A stretch of 64,000 bases of DNA from Ulvibacterium sp. (GTDB taxonomy: Bacteria > Bacteroidota > Bacteroidia > Flavobacteriales > Flavobacteriaceae): positions 620,001 to 684,000 of the forward strand of contig NZ_JANQOO010000035.1 of assembly GCF_028285715.1 (NCBI RefSeq), read 5' to 3'. Positions 17,508 through 25,886 of the stretch are shown here, one piece after another. A model generated the notes under the pieces. It did no database searches and had not been told where the DNA came from. It was given only the letters and a program-made list of their open reading frames with translations. Numbering within the stretch: position 1 is the first letter of the stretch; each line of letters opens with the position of its first letter. Both the position numbers and the translations under genes were made by a program.

Positions 17508-18284
17508 CTAAACCGCCTGTTTCTTTTCGCTCAAGTACTTCCAATAGCGCTTTGGAATATGTTGTGTATGCAACTTCTTGTTGATACGGGACTTAATATG
17601 TGTACTTCTAAAATAATTGGCCCACAAGTCCTGGTAGCTGTACTCCTCGCCCAGAAATCGATCGTTTTTGCGGATGCTGTTTGCATAAACCTCTTCCAAA
17701 TCCAAAGAAACTATTTCCACGGTTTGCAAATTGTAGTAAAGCCCATATTTTCGTTTTATGTCATAAATAAGCCAATGCTGATCGGCATATCTAGAGCGGA
17801 AATGTTTGGAAATCAACGGTAGTACATTAAAATCCGGTTCAATATTGGCAAAATAAATGGCATCCTTGGTCAACTGAAACCGTACAAAGGCCTCCATACG
17901 ATGCTTTTCGCGCCCGACATTCTTGGCCAATTGACTAATTTTTAAGACAACGGCATCCGAATAATCCGAATGGACTGAAACTTGGGATGCAAACAGTTTT
18001 TGAATATATCGGTAGAGTAAGAGTTCAATGCCTTTATATTCACTCAAGAAGGCAAAATATATGTTCTTAATGGCCGTGTTGTTTTTGTTCTGAATACCGT
18101 TCCAGACCCGTTTTGCCTTATCCATTTGGGTGAAAATAATCTCCGTATCCGAAAAAAGGGCGTTCTGCGCCTGCCCATTGCGCTGGATATCGGCAACATT
18201 TATCCTTTCCTCAAAAGCTTTGAATACAGCGGTTAGAAAACCGTTAAAGCTTCCATCATAAATTAAAATTCTAGTTTCGTCCAT
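17508..18284 (-). CDS. TIGR03915/DUF4130 DNA-metabolism protein
   Basis: 258 residues. It begins ILIYDGSFNGFLTAVFKAF and ends YWKYLSEKKQ, the typical start and end of the family that accompanies the TIGR03916 radical-SAM protein. In some bacteria this domain is fused to a uracil-DNA-glycosylase-like domain; here it stands alone. The start is one base after the stop of the upstream radical-SAM gene (TAA-A-ATG), so translation is probably coupled. It is expected to act with that protein in DNA repair or modification; the reaction has not been established to my knowledge. Confidence 0.87.
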   Translation of the reverse strand: MDETRILIYDGSFNGFLTAVFKAFEERINVADIQRNGQAQNALFSDTEIIFTQMDKAKRVWNGIQNKNNTAIKNIYFAFLSEYKGIELLLYRYIQKLFASQVSVHSDYSDAVVLKISQLAKNVGREKHRMEAFVRFQLTKDAIYFANIEPDFNVLPLISKHFRSRYADQHWLIYDIKRKYGLYYNLQTVEIVSLDLEEVYANSIRKNDRFLGEEYSYQDLWANYFRSTHIKSRINKKLHTQHIPKRYWKYLSEKKQAV

Positions 18285-18285
18285 T

Positions 18286-19548
18286 TTAATTGAATAATTG
18301 TAATTGTGAACTGTAATTTTTTCTAAACTTCCCTACGGAATTTTTTAAAATCATCCCCTTTATCTTTTGTGGCTCCAGCTCATGGTTTTCCCATTGGTTG
18401 GAATCACAAATAATAAAATATTTAGCCCGGTTAAGGGCAATACCGATATTTTTAAGATGCCCCCAGTTTAACTTTCTAAAACGTCTTGCACTTATGACCT
18501 TACCTACGGAAAGCATGCCTACCCCTGGTATGCGGGCCAACATTTCCTTATCGGCTTTGTTGATATCCACAGGGAATAGATGAAGGTTGCGCAAGGCCCA
18601 ACCCAACTTTGGGTCCACATCCATATCCAGGTTGGGATGCTCATTGTTCAGGATTTCCTGTACCCCAAAACCATAAAACCGCAAAAGCCAATCCGTCTGA
18701 TAGAGTCGGTTTTCCCTCAGCATGGGTACTTGTGATCCCAAGGCTGGTAATCTGTGGTCCTCGGCAACCGGAACATAACCGGAATAATAGACCCGTTTCA
18801 TTTGATACTCTGTATAATAGTGATGGGCGGAGTACATGATATCCTTGTCGGATTCCCCGGTGGCCCCAATAATCATTTGGGTACTTTGTCCGGCAGGAGC
18901 AAATTTTGGGGTACTTTTAATAACTCGTTTTTCAGCCTTATGTCGGATAATTTCGTGTTGCACCTTTCGCATGGGCTTGGTAAAGTCCTCGTGTTTTTTG
19001 TCAGGTGCCAGCAATTTCAGTCCGGAAATGGTAGGTACCTCAATATTTACAGAAAGCCGATCGGCATACAGACCGGCCTCATACATTAACTCGTCACTTG
19101 CCCCGGGAATGGATTTGAGATGTATATATCCATTGTAGTTCTGCTCCATCCGGAGCTTTTTTGCCACGGCTATCAAACGTTCCATGGTATAATCGGGGCT
19201 TTTAAAGATGCCCGAACTTAAAAAAAGCCCCTCTATATAATTTCGTCTATAAAAATTTACGGTGAGATCTACAACCTCCTGAATTTTAAAGGCGGCCCGT
19301 TTTATGTCGTTGCTCTTGCGGGTTACACAATATGCGCAGTCAAAAATACAATGGTTGGTCAGGAGGATTTTAAGCAGGGAAATGCAGCGCCCGTCTTCCG
19401 TATAGCTATGGCAAATTCCCATGGGAGCGGCGTTCCCCAAACCTTTACGGGTGTTGGGGCGGTTACTGCCGCTACTGGAACAGGAAACGTCGTATTTGGC
19501 CGCATCTGCCAAAATATTGAGTTTTTCTTTAATTCGATCAAAGGACAT
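18286..19548 (-). CDS. Putative DNA repair/modification radical SAM protein (TIGR03916 type)
   Basis: 420 residues. The radical-SAM cluster motif CIFDCAYC (CxxxCxxC) lies near residue 71, followed by a TIM-barrel-like core. A C-terminal helix-hairpin-helix, NKADKEMLARIPGVGMLSVG near 335-355, is a DNA-binding element. The protein is the conserved partner of the DUF4130 protein encoded one base downstream. It is divergent from the S24 regulator. The shared intergenic region holds three copies of an 11-bp palindromic site that overlap both predicted promoters, so this pair is probably damage-inducible. The substrate is unknown. Confidence 0.9.
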   Translation of the reverse strand: MSFDRIKEKLNILADAAKYDVSCSSSGSNRPNTRKGLGNAAPMGICHSYTEDGRCISLLKILLTNHCIFDCAYCVTRKSNDIKRAAFKIQEVVDLTVNFYRRNYIEGLFLSSGIFKSPDYTMERLIAVAKKLRMEQNYNGYIHLKSIPGASDELMYEAGLYADRLSVNIEVPTISGLKLLAPDKKHEDFTKPMRKVQHEIIRHKAEKRVIKSTPKFAPAGQSTQMIIGATGESDKDIMYSAHHYYTEYQMKRVYYSGYVPVAEDHRLPALGSQVPMLRENRLYQTDWLLRFYGFGVQEILNNEHPNLDMDVDPKLGWALRNLHLFPVDINKADKEMLARIPGVGMLSVGKVISARRFRKLNWGHLKNIGIALNRAKYFIICDSNQWENHELEPQKIKGMILKNSVGKFRKNYSSQLQLFN

Positions 19549-19567
19549 ACCAATATTGTAATAATTC

Positions 19568-19575
19568 CAAAATTA
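19568..19575 (-). promoter_or_regulatory. -7 promoter element of the radical-SAM/DUF4130 operon
   Basis: TAATTTTG on the minus strand matches TAnnTTTG exactly and lies 20 bases upstream of the ATG at 19548. Operator copy 1 (19577-19587) abuts it on the upstream side. Confidence 0.5.
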
Positions 19576-19576
19576 T

Positions 19577-19628
19577 GGAAATATTCCTAATAATGGAAAT
19601 ATTCCCAATAAAATTTTGGAAATATTCC
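19577..19628. promoter_or_regulatory. Three identical operator sites, GGAAATATTCC
   Basis: The palindromic 11-mer GGAAATATTCC (GGAA-ATA-TTCC) occurs at 19577-19587, 19595-19605 and 19618-19628. Copy 1 abuts the -7 element of the leftward radical-SAM operon. Copy 3 begins on the last base of the -33 TTG of the rightward S24 regulator gene. This is the expected layout for an autoregulated LexA-like repressor that also controls a divergent repair operon. Confidence 0.75.
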
Positions 19629-19644
19629 AAATTACGTATATTTG
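19616..19644 (+). promoter_or_regulatory. Promoter of the S24 regulator gene
   Basis: TTG (19616-19618), 18 bases, then TATATTTG (19637-19644): both elements match the Bacteroidota consensus. The predicted leader before the ATG at 19740 is about 90 bases. Operator copy 3 overlaps the -33 element. Confidence 0.65.
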
Positions 19645-19739
19645 AAATGGATATGCACAAAAAACTCTCAGGGCATTGCGAGATTTAATGGATTCACTGC
19701 TTGTTTTCAAAGTATCCAAGGTGATTTAAATAAACGGAA

Positions 19740-20501
19740 ATGGAAAACGAACTTACGTTAAAACGCTTTACGGATTTACGGAGGGAACTGGGATATACCC
19801 AGGCCGAATTCGCCAAACTTCTTGGTGTATCCAATACCACAGCCGATATTGAGCGGGGGCGTACCAAACTTTCGGGCAAGGTTGTTATGGAACTTTTACG
19901 ACAATTCAAGATAAATCCCTTATGGTTGTTCGGGGAAAGCGAACAGCAGTATCTGGATACTTCCAAAACTAGTGTTATTCCCAAAGTAGTTACCGTTGAC
20001 TCTTCGGACAGGGAAAATATGGTCCTGGTCAATGCCAAGGCTGCTGCAGGTTATCCTCAGAACATTCAGGATACAAGTTGGTACCGGCAATTACCGGCGT
20101 TTGACTTGCCTATTCCCGAGTTTCGCAATGCCACCTACCGCGGTTTTCAGGTAGAAGGGGATAGTATGTTGCCCAACTTGAAGCCTGGGGAATGGGTATT
20201 GGCGAAATCCGTGGAGGATATTGACCATGTAAACCCCAATAAGATATACGTAGTGGTGCTACAGGACGCGGTTTTGGTAAAGAAGATAGAGCGATTACCA
20301 AACCGAAACCATATCACCTTGGTATCCTTGAACGAGTCCTATCCTCCCTATGAAATTAAGCCTTTTCAAATACAGGAACTTTGGCAAGTAAGTAGTAAGA
20401 TTACTTTTGGGGTGGATGCCACTACGGAAAAAGGACTTCTTAGGCAGCTGCAGGAGTCCATGGAAGAGCTAAAAGACCAATTGCGACTTACCAAAAATTA
20501 A
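19740..20501 (+). CDS. XRE/S24 LexA-like self-cleaving transcriptional regulator
   Basis: 253 residues. An XRE-type helix-turn-helix spans about 8-65 (GYTQAEFAKLLGVSNTTADIERG). The S24 peptidase domain spans about 100-225, with the scissile bond probably A103-G104 in AAAGYPQ, the nucleophile S142 in EGDSM and the general base K181 in VKKI. A C-terminal coiled-coil-like tail (228-250) follows. All parts needed for RecA-stimulated self-cleavage are present, so it probably serves as an SOS-type repressor for the divergent radical-SAM pair and itself. A phage-type repressor is the alternative, but no phage genes are nearby. Confidence 0.9.
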   Translation: MENELTLKRFTDLRRELGYTQAEFAKLLGVSNTTADIERGRTKLSGKVVMELLRQFKINPLWLFGESEQQYLDTSKTSVIPKVVTVDSSDRENMVLVNAKAAAGYPQNIQDTSWYRQLPAFDLPIPEFRNATYRGFQVEGDSMLPNLKPGEWVLAKSVEDIDHVNPNKIYVVVLQDAVLVKKIERLPNRNHITLVSLNESYPPYEIKPFQIQELWQVSSKITFGVDATTEKGLLRQLQESMEELKDQLRLTKN

Positions 20502-20512
20502 AAGTTGAAAAG

Positions 20513-20542
20513 CAAACAGAGACTTGAATAAGTCTCTGTTTG
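20513..20542. terminator. Bidirectional terminator hairpin
   Basis: CAAACAGAGACTT (20513-20525) and its exact complement AAGTCTCTGTTTG (20530-20542) pair around a GAAT loop. The hairpin lies between the convergent S24 regulator and the GG-leader peptide gene, with a T-rich stretch (TCTATTTT) on the plus side. Confidence 0.8.
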
Positions 20543-20548
20543 TCTATT

Positions 20549-20737
20549 TTAGGCCGGCGCGCATATGTAGCCGGAACCTGGGAAGCTTAGGCATAACAAG
20601 GGACAGTTTTGGGAACCGCATTCCCAATGGCCGAAACAGGCTTTTCCTAAATTGTGACAATCTCCGGAACCTCCACTAATGGCCTTTTGTTCCGTTTTGG
20701 TCAAGATTCTGCCAAGATTTAAAATGGACTTTTTCAT
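20549..20737 (-). CDS. Double-glycine-leader Cys-rich peptide (bacteriocin-like precursor)
   Basis: 62 residues. The leader MKKSILNLG...LTKTEQKAISGG (1-23) matches the Bacteroidota GG-type leader recognised by peptidase-containing ABC exporters. The core (24-62) holds six cysteines (27, 34, 40, 45, 49, 59), spaced as in small disulfide-knot peptides, plus several Gly and Pro. The product is probably cleaved after GG23 and exported as a 39-residue disulfide-rich peptide. No exporter, modifying enzyme or immunity gene is adjacent, so it is an orphan precursor. A weak hairpin (20778-20799) lies upstream. Antimicrobial or signalling activity is inference. Confidence 0.82.
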   Translation of the reverse strand: MKKSILNLGRILTKTEQKAISGGSGDCHNLGKACFGHWECGSQNCPLLCLSFPGSGYICAPA

Positions 20738-21058
20738 GATAAAAATTTAAAGATTCAATTCTTCCCTGAACAATTAAAGACACTCAGGGGCCTGTGTCTA
20801 TTCTTCGCGAATGAATATCTTCATGATCAAGAGCCAGCTTTGTGCAATCCAGAGGTTTGGGAAATGATTATTATAACTTAAAAATAATTTAATATTCTAT
20901 TTTTAGCAAATAAATTCTTACAAATAAGTAAGAAAAATATTTATATTTTTACCTCATGAGAGGATAGGTCATTCTATTCTCAAGAACCATCTAATAATTA
21001 GGGAAACATTGGGTTTTTGAAATTCGTATGTTTACATTTCAGAAATCCAAGTAATTCC
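20738..21058. other. AT-rich intergenic region with a bulged hairpin
   Basis: 321 bases between the divergent GG-leader peptide and channel genes. An imperfect inverted repeat (AGACACTCAGG at 20778-20788 with CCTGTGTCT at 20791-20799) lies upstream of the peptide gene. The rest is AT-rich with no convincing gene and no perfect TAnnTTTG element. Confidence 0.4.
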
Positions 21059-22153
21059 ATGAAACTACAATGGTCCCTTCTCTTTTTTATGCTGTTCTGG
21101 GTGTGGGCAAAAGGTCAATCCACAGATAATGTTTCGTTTTCAGATTCGGAAATATTAAAAGTAGGCTATGCTACAGCTCCGCCTTTTGTTGTTCGGGAGG
21201 ATACAGTTTTACGGGGTATTAATGTTTGGTTATGGAAGAAGGTGGCCAAGGATTTGGACCTAAAATTTGAGTTTTTGCCCATGGATTTTTCCAATATGTT
21301 GGATTCCCTGGAAACAGGAGGTATTGACCTAAGCATAAATCCACTTACCATTACCAGTGAACGGAGCAAGAAAATGGAGTTTACCCATTCCTTTTACGCT
21401 TCCAATTCAACCATTGCGGTTGCAGAGACATCTTCTTTTGATAAACTTCTTGAATTCATACGTGCTTTTTTCAACCTTAATTTTTTGAAAGGTCTTGGGG
21501 TTTTGCTTTTGATCATACTGCTGTTTGGCTTAGCGGGTTGGTACTTTGAGCGTAGAAAAAACCCGGACCATTTTCGCTCTGGCCTCCACGGTATTTGGGA
21601 TGGACTATGGTGGTCTGCCGTTACACTCACTACAGTGGGCTACGGGGATAAGGCCCCGAGGACCAGAATGGGGAAAATCGTAGCCTTGATACTGATGTTT
21701 GGAGGACTTTTATTTATTTCCGGACTTACCGCGAGTATCGCATCCGGTCTTACTGTTAACCATTTGACCAATGACCCGGACAGTTTTGAGGAGTTTAAGA
21801 AACGTACCGTGGGTTCTATAAAGAATACGGGAACCAGTGAATTTTTAAAATCCCGATTCTTTAAGGATTTAACGGAGTATAGTTCTGTTGCTGAAGGCCT
21901 TTCGGCCTTAAAAAACAATGAAATTGAGGCATTTATGTACGATGAACCCATTTTAAAATATCGTATTGCCAAGGATTCGTCGATGGCCCATATCAGTATT
22001 CTTCCCGTTAAATTTGATATACAATTCTATGCCTTTGGTATTGCCCAGGAACGTACTGAATTGGAACAGGCCATTTCCCAGCGCATTTTGGAAATTATGG
22101 AGACCGAGGAATGGCGTATTGTACTACATGAATTTAAATTAAACGAACTTTAG
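21059..22153 (+). CDS. GluR0-type ligand-gated potassium channel
   Basis: 364 residues from the ATG at 21059; a TTG 14 codons upstream is also in frame but would bury the signal peptide. The order is: signal peptide (1-20), first half of a periplasmic amino-acid-binding domain (30-125), TM1 (about 144-163), re-entrant pore with the potassium filter TTVGYGD (191-197), TM2 (207-235) and the second binding half (240-355). This is the architecture of prokaryotic ionotropic glutamate receptors. An amino acid in the periplasm would open a K+-selective channel in the inner membrane. It is convergent with ggt, four bases apart. The ligand is unknown. Confidence 0.93.
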   Translation: MKLQWSLLFFMLFWVWAKGQSTDNVSFSDSEILKVGYATAPPFVVREDTVLRGINVWLWKKVAKDLDLKFEFLPMDFSNMLDSLETGGIDLSINPLTITSERSKKMEFTHSFYASNSTIAVAETSSFDKLLEFIRAFFNLNFLKGLGVLLLIILLFGLAGWYFERRKNPDHFRSGLHGIWDGLWWSAVTLTTVGYGDKAPRTRMGKIVALILMFGGLLFISGLTASIASGLTVNHLTNDPDSFEEFKKRTVGSIKNTGTSEFLKSRFFKDLTEYSSVAEGLSALKNNEIEAFMYDEPILKYRIAKDSSMAHISILPVKFDIQFYAFGIAQERTELEQAISQRILEIMETEEWRIVLHEFKLNEL

Positions 22154-22157
22154 GTGA

Positions 22158-23843
22158 CTAAAAACCTACTGCACTATCATCACCTCGCGGGTCGGCTCCA
22201 CCTTCTAGGCGGCCATCTGGCAAGACCCGAATGGCATCTACCTTACCTATTACGGGAGCGCGTTTTTCGTTTATGGGGTAACCTTTGGCTTTTAAGGCCA
22301 ACTTTAACTCTGAGGGGAATCCTTCTGGTTCAAATTTAATATGATCGGGTAACCATTGGTGGTGGAAGCGCGGTGCATTTACAGCCTCTTGCATGCTCAT
22401 TCCAAATTCATAAACATTCAAAATGGTCTGGGCTACAGCCGTAATAATCGTTGAGCCACCGGGAGTGCCTACCACCATCCAGAGTTTACCCTCCTTTTCC
22501 ACAATGGTGGGGGTCATACTACTTAACATCCTTTTTTCCGGGGCGATGCTATTGGCTTCGGCACCAATGAGTCCAAACATATTGGGAACCCCGGGTTTGG
22601 CACTGAAATCATCCATTTCATTGTTCAGGAAAAAACCCAGTTCATCACAATAAAGTTTGGAACCATAGGCCCCATTTAGGGTGGTAGTAACGGAAACCGC
22701 ATTGCCTTGCTGATCTACTATGGAATAGTGGGTAGTTTCGGCGCTTTCTAAGATTTCAACGGAACCTTGTCGTACTTGCGAAGACGGTGTGGCTTTTTCA
22801 AAGGAAAAATCGCCCATTCTATCTTCAATATACCGGCTGCTCAAAAGGACGTCTAGAGGAATATCTACAAAGTCCGGATCACCCAGATAGTAATTTCGGT
22901 CGGCATACGCCCTTCGTGCCGCTTCGGTAAACAACTGAATGGCCTCAAGGGAATTGTGCCCATATTCGGAAATATCGAAGGGTTCTATCATCTTAAAGAT
23001 CTGATTGATGGTGACCCCGCCACTACTGGGTGGACTCATGGAAATGATACGCAGATCCTTATATTTAAAGATAACGGGCTGCCTCCATTTCACTTCATAT
23101 TTTGCCAAATCTTCCTCGGTAACATAACCACCTTTTTTCTGTATAAATTGGGCCAGCGCCTTTGCGGTCTTTCCCTTGTAGAACTCATCACGGCCGTTTT
23201 TTGCTATTCGTCGCAAGGTGTTGGCCAAGGCGGGATATCGCAAAGTATCCCCTGCCATACATTGTGTGTAGAATAAAGTACTGTCCCCATTCACCTCCAA
23301 AATCGCTTCCCAGTAATGATCTAGTCGGGCCGCTTGTTTTTCCGTTACTACCACGCCCTTGTCCACCAATTCGATGACCGGAGCCATAATTTGTTCTATA
23401 GGTAGGGTGCCGAATTTTTTATGCACCTCAAAAATGCCGGCAATGGTTCCTGGAACACCCACGGCCGTTGCTCCCTTGGTGCTCATATTTGGAATTACGT
23501 TACCCAGGGAATCCAAATACATGTTCTTATGGGCGGACAAGGGTGCCTTTTCCCTATAATCCAGTGCGCCCATATTTCCATTGGCCTTGCGGTAGACCAT
23601 AAATCCACCACCACCCAAATTACCGGCGTAGGGGTAAGCGACGGCCAATGCCAATTCCGTACCCACCATGGCATCAAAGGCGTTACCTCCTTCCCTTAGG
23701 ATATCTACTCCAATTTTAGAAGCTTCTTCCCGTGCGGAAACGACCATGGCCTTTTGGGCCACTGTTCCAGTGGGCGTTGGGGATTTCTCTTTACAATGCA
23801 GGCAGAGGAGCAACAGGGGGAGGAACAGTATCAGTTTTCGCAT
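22158..23843 (-). CDS. ggt: Gamma-glutamyltranspeptidase (lipoprotein)
   Basis: 561 residues. The N-terminus is a lipoprotein signal (LLLLCLHC, Cys14 or Cys17). The autoprocessing site is TTHYS, where the second Thr becomes the N-terminal nucleophile of the small subunit; GNAVSVTTTLN follows, as expected. It hydrolyses or transfers the gamma-glutamyl group of glutathione and related peptides in the periplasm. The ATG overlaps the end of the upstream acpH gene by 13 bases, so the two are co-transcribed. Confidence 0.95.
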   Translation of the reverse strand: MRKLILFLPLLLLCLHCKEKSPTPTGTVAQKAMVVSAREEASKIGVDILREGGNAFDAMVGTELALAVAYPYAGNLGGGGFMVYRKANGNMGALDYREKAPLSAHKNMYLDSLGNVIPNMSTKGATAVGVPGTIAGIFEVHKKFGTLPIEQIMAPVIELVDKGVVVTEKQAARLDHYWEAILEVNGDSTLFYTQCMAGDTLRYPALANTLRRIAKNGRDEFYKGKTAKALAQFIQKKGGYVTEEDLAKYEVKWRQPVIFKYKDLRIISMSPPSSGGVTINQIFKMIEPFDISEYGHNSLEAIQLFTEAARRAYADRNYYLGDPDFVDIPLDVLLSSRYIEDRMGDFSFEKATPSSQVRQGSVEILESAETTHYSIVDQQGNAVSVTTTLNGAYGSKLYCDELGFFLNNEMDDFSAKPGVPNMFGLIGAEANSIAPEKRMLSSMTPTIVEKEGKLWMVVGTPGGSTIITAVAQTILNVYEFGMSMQEAVNAPRFHHQWLPDHIKFEPEGFPSELKLALKAKGYPINEKRAPVIGKVDAIRVLPDGRLEGGADPRGDDSAVGF

Positions 23844-24424
23844 AAGGAGATATACTTTTGTTTAGAGAAAATAATTAACTCCTCAAAAAAAGCCGTGAAT
23901 TCTTCCTCAAAGAGTGTATAATGTTTTTCAAGGTCCAAAATGGCAAAGTTCATTTTGGATTTGTTTTGGGTCCTTCGGTTCATACCGTTCAATACCCGCC
24001 CGATACCTTTCATTTTGGCATAGCTTACCAGCCAGTTGTCCGCGATCATATAGGGCATCATCCGTTTTATGCCTTCGGGCAATAGTACGTAATTTACTTC
24101 CAAAAGGTCATAAAAACGATCGGCAAATACCTCCAACTGAACGTCCGAATACCGTTGCCAGTTCTTGGCCAAAAAATGGTCATAAAAAATATCCACGATT
24201 ACACGGCTATAATGGCTATAGTTCTTATGCAAACGTTTGCTACTTTTTTTAGGAATAGGGTGGGTATCCGTATAGGTGTCGATTTCCCGGTGCAATAAAA
24301 TTCCTTTCTGGATGGAGTCCGGCAGATGTTGGAATTTATTGCCCCGAATACTATCGGCAATAAAATTTCCAATAGTGACATCGTCATCCCCAAAGGAAAG
24401 ATATATATGGGCCAAAAAATTCAT
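23831..24424 (-). CDS. ACP phosphodiesterase (AcpH/DUF479 family)
   Basis: 198 residues from the ATG at 24424 (MNFLAHIYLSFGDDD). A longer reading from 24559 would run into the divergent glmM gene and lacks family similarity. Family features are NFLAHIYLS, GNFIADSIRG, LHREIDTYTDTHP and VDIFYDHFLAKNW. Characterised members remove the 4'-phosphopantetheine arm from acyl carrier protein. The 3' end overlaps ggt by 13 bases; the 5' end is divergent from glmM across 73 bases. Confidence 0.85.
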   Translation of the reverse strand: MNFLAHIYLSFGDDDVTIGNFIADSIRGNKFQHLPDSIQKGILLHREIDTYTDTHPIPKKSSKRLHKNYSHYSRVIVDIFYDHFLAKNWQRYSDVQLEVFADRFYDLLEVNYVLLPEGIKRMMPYMIADNWLVSYAKMKGIGRVLNGMNRRTQNKSKMNFAILDLEKHYTLFEEEFTAFFEELIIFSKQKYISLCEN

Positions 24425-24470
24425 AAAGACGAATTTACAAAGAAGGAACACCGGTTTTATCTCAGATGAA

Positions 24471-24478
24471 TATATTTG
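24471..24478 (+). promoter_or_regulatory. -7 promoter element of glmM
   Basis: TATATTTG matches TAnnTTTG exactly, 19 bases upstream of the glmM ATG at 24498. No clear -33 TTG was found. Confidence 0.5.
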
Positions 24479-24497
24479 CAAAAACTTTTTCACATCT

Positions 24498-25886
24498 ATG
24501 ACATTGATAAAATCTATTTCCGGCATACGTGGCACCATTGGAGGCCCACCAGGAGACAACTTAACCCCAATTGATGCCGTTAAATTTGCTGGCGCCTACG
24601 GTATGTGGCTCAAGGACTACTCCAAAAAGGATAAGCTAATTGTGGTTATTGGAAGAGATGCCCGACTATCCGGGGAAATGATTCAGAACCTTGTCGTTTC
24701 GACCCTTATTGGCCTTGGAATTGATGTCATTGATCTTGGGCTCTCTACGACCCCCACAGTAGAAATTGCGGTTCCCTTGGAAAAAGCCGATGGTGGCATT
24801 ATCCTTACGGCTAGCCACAATCCCAAACAGTGGAATGCCTTAAAATTGTTGAATGAAAAGGGAGAGTTTTTGGATGCCGAACAGGGCCGAAAGATTTTGG
24901 AAATTGCTGAGGGAGAGGATTTTAATTTTGCCGAAGTGGACCATTTAGGTACCGTGATCAAGAACGACGCCTATATTGACATCCATATTGATGAAGTATT
25001 GAATTTGTCTCTTGTGGATGCGGATATCATACGCAATGCCAAGTTTAAGGTGGTGGTGGATGGGGTGAACTCCACTGGAGGGATAGCCATACCCAAACTT
25101 TTGAAGGCACTGGGTGTCGAGGTCATTGAACTTTATTGCGACCCTACCGGACATTTTCCACATAATCCAGAACCCTTAAAGGAACATCTAACCGACATTT
25201 GCCAATTGGTAGTTGAGGAGGAAGCCGATTTCGGTATTGTGGTAGATCCAGATGTGGATCGATTGGCATTTATCAGCAATGATGGTGAAATGTTCGGGGA
25301 AGAGTATACCTTGGTTGCCTGTGCGGATTACGTTTTGGGCAAAACCAAGGGCAATACGGTCTCCAATCTTTCTTCCTCCCGGGCTTTGCGGGACATCACA
25401 CAAAAACATGGAGGCACGTACGAAGCTTCAGCTGTTGGCGAGGTAAACGTGGTTATTAAAATGAAGGAAAACGGGGCCATTATTGGTGGGGAAGGCAATG
25501 GCGGGATTATTTATCCAGAAAGCCATTATGGCCGGGATTCTCTTGTCGGCACGGCACTTTTTCTAATGCTGATGGCCGAGAAAGGCGGAACAGTCGCCGA
25601 ACTTAGGGCCAGTTATCCCGCCTACTTCATGAGCAAAAAGAAAATTGAACTGACCCCGGATTTGGATGTTGACCGTATTTTGGAAGCCATGGAGAAAAAG
25701 TATCGGGATGAGGAGGTGAGTACCATTGACGGCGTGAAAATAGATTTTCCCGAGAATTGGGTGCATCTCAGAAAATCCAATACAGAACCGATTATTCGGA
25801 TATATACCGAGGCCAAAAGTCAATCCGAGGCCGATGTACTGGCGGAGAGGATAATCTCGGAAATTAAAGCGGTCGCAGGAATTTAA
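24498..25886 (+). CDS. glmM: Phosphoglucosamine mutase
   Basis: 462 residues from the ATG at 24498 (MTLIKSISGIRGTIGG), which follows a good promoter. The catalytic serine is S106 in TASHNP. The metal-binding loop DPDVDR and the sugar-binding GEGNGG are present, and the C-terminal phosphate-binding loop reads RKSNTEPIIRIY. It converts glucosamine-6-phosphate to glucosamine-1-phosphate for peptidoglycan and lipid A. Some related enzymes act on other hexoses, but the divergently placed envelope genes fit this role. The stop overlaps that of the convergent hydroxylase gene by four bases. Confidence 0.92.
   Translation: MTLIKSISGIRGTIGGPPGDNLTPIDAVKFAGAYGMWLKDYSKKDKLIVVIGRDARLSGEMIQNLVVSTLIGLGIDVIDLGLSTTPTVEIAVPLEKADGGIILTASHNPKQWNALKLLNEKGEFLDAEQGRKILEIAEGEDFNFAEVDHLGTVIKNDAYIDIHIDEVLNLSLVDADIIRNAKFKVVVDGVNSTGGIAIPKLLKALGVEVIELYCDPTGHFPHNPEPLKEHLTDICQLVVEEEADFGIVVDPDVDRLAFISNDGEMFGEEYTLVACADYVLGKTKGNTVSNLSSSRALRDITQKHGGTYEASAVGEVNVVIKMKENGAIIGGEGNGGIIYPESHYGRDSLVGTALFLMLMAEKGGTVAELRASYPAYFMSKKKIELTPDLDVDRILEAMEKKYRDEEVSTIDGVKIDFPENWVHLRKSNTEPIIRIYTEAKSQSEADVLAERIISEIKAVAGI

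Noticed and set aside
17508-20501. Prophage remnant around the S24 regulator
   Set aside because: S24 repressors are common in phages, but no integrase, structural or lysis genes are nearby and the neighbours are chromosomal repair genes.
22154-22339. 61-codon plus-strand reading after the channel gene
   Set aside because: Antisense to the well-supported ggt gene.
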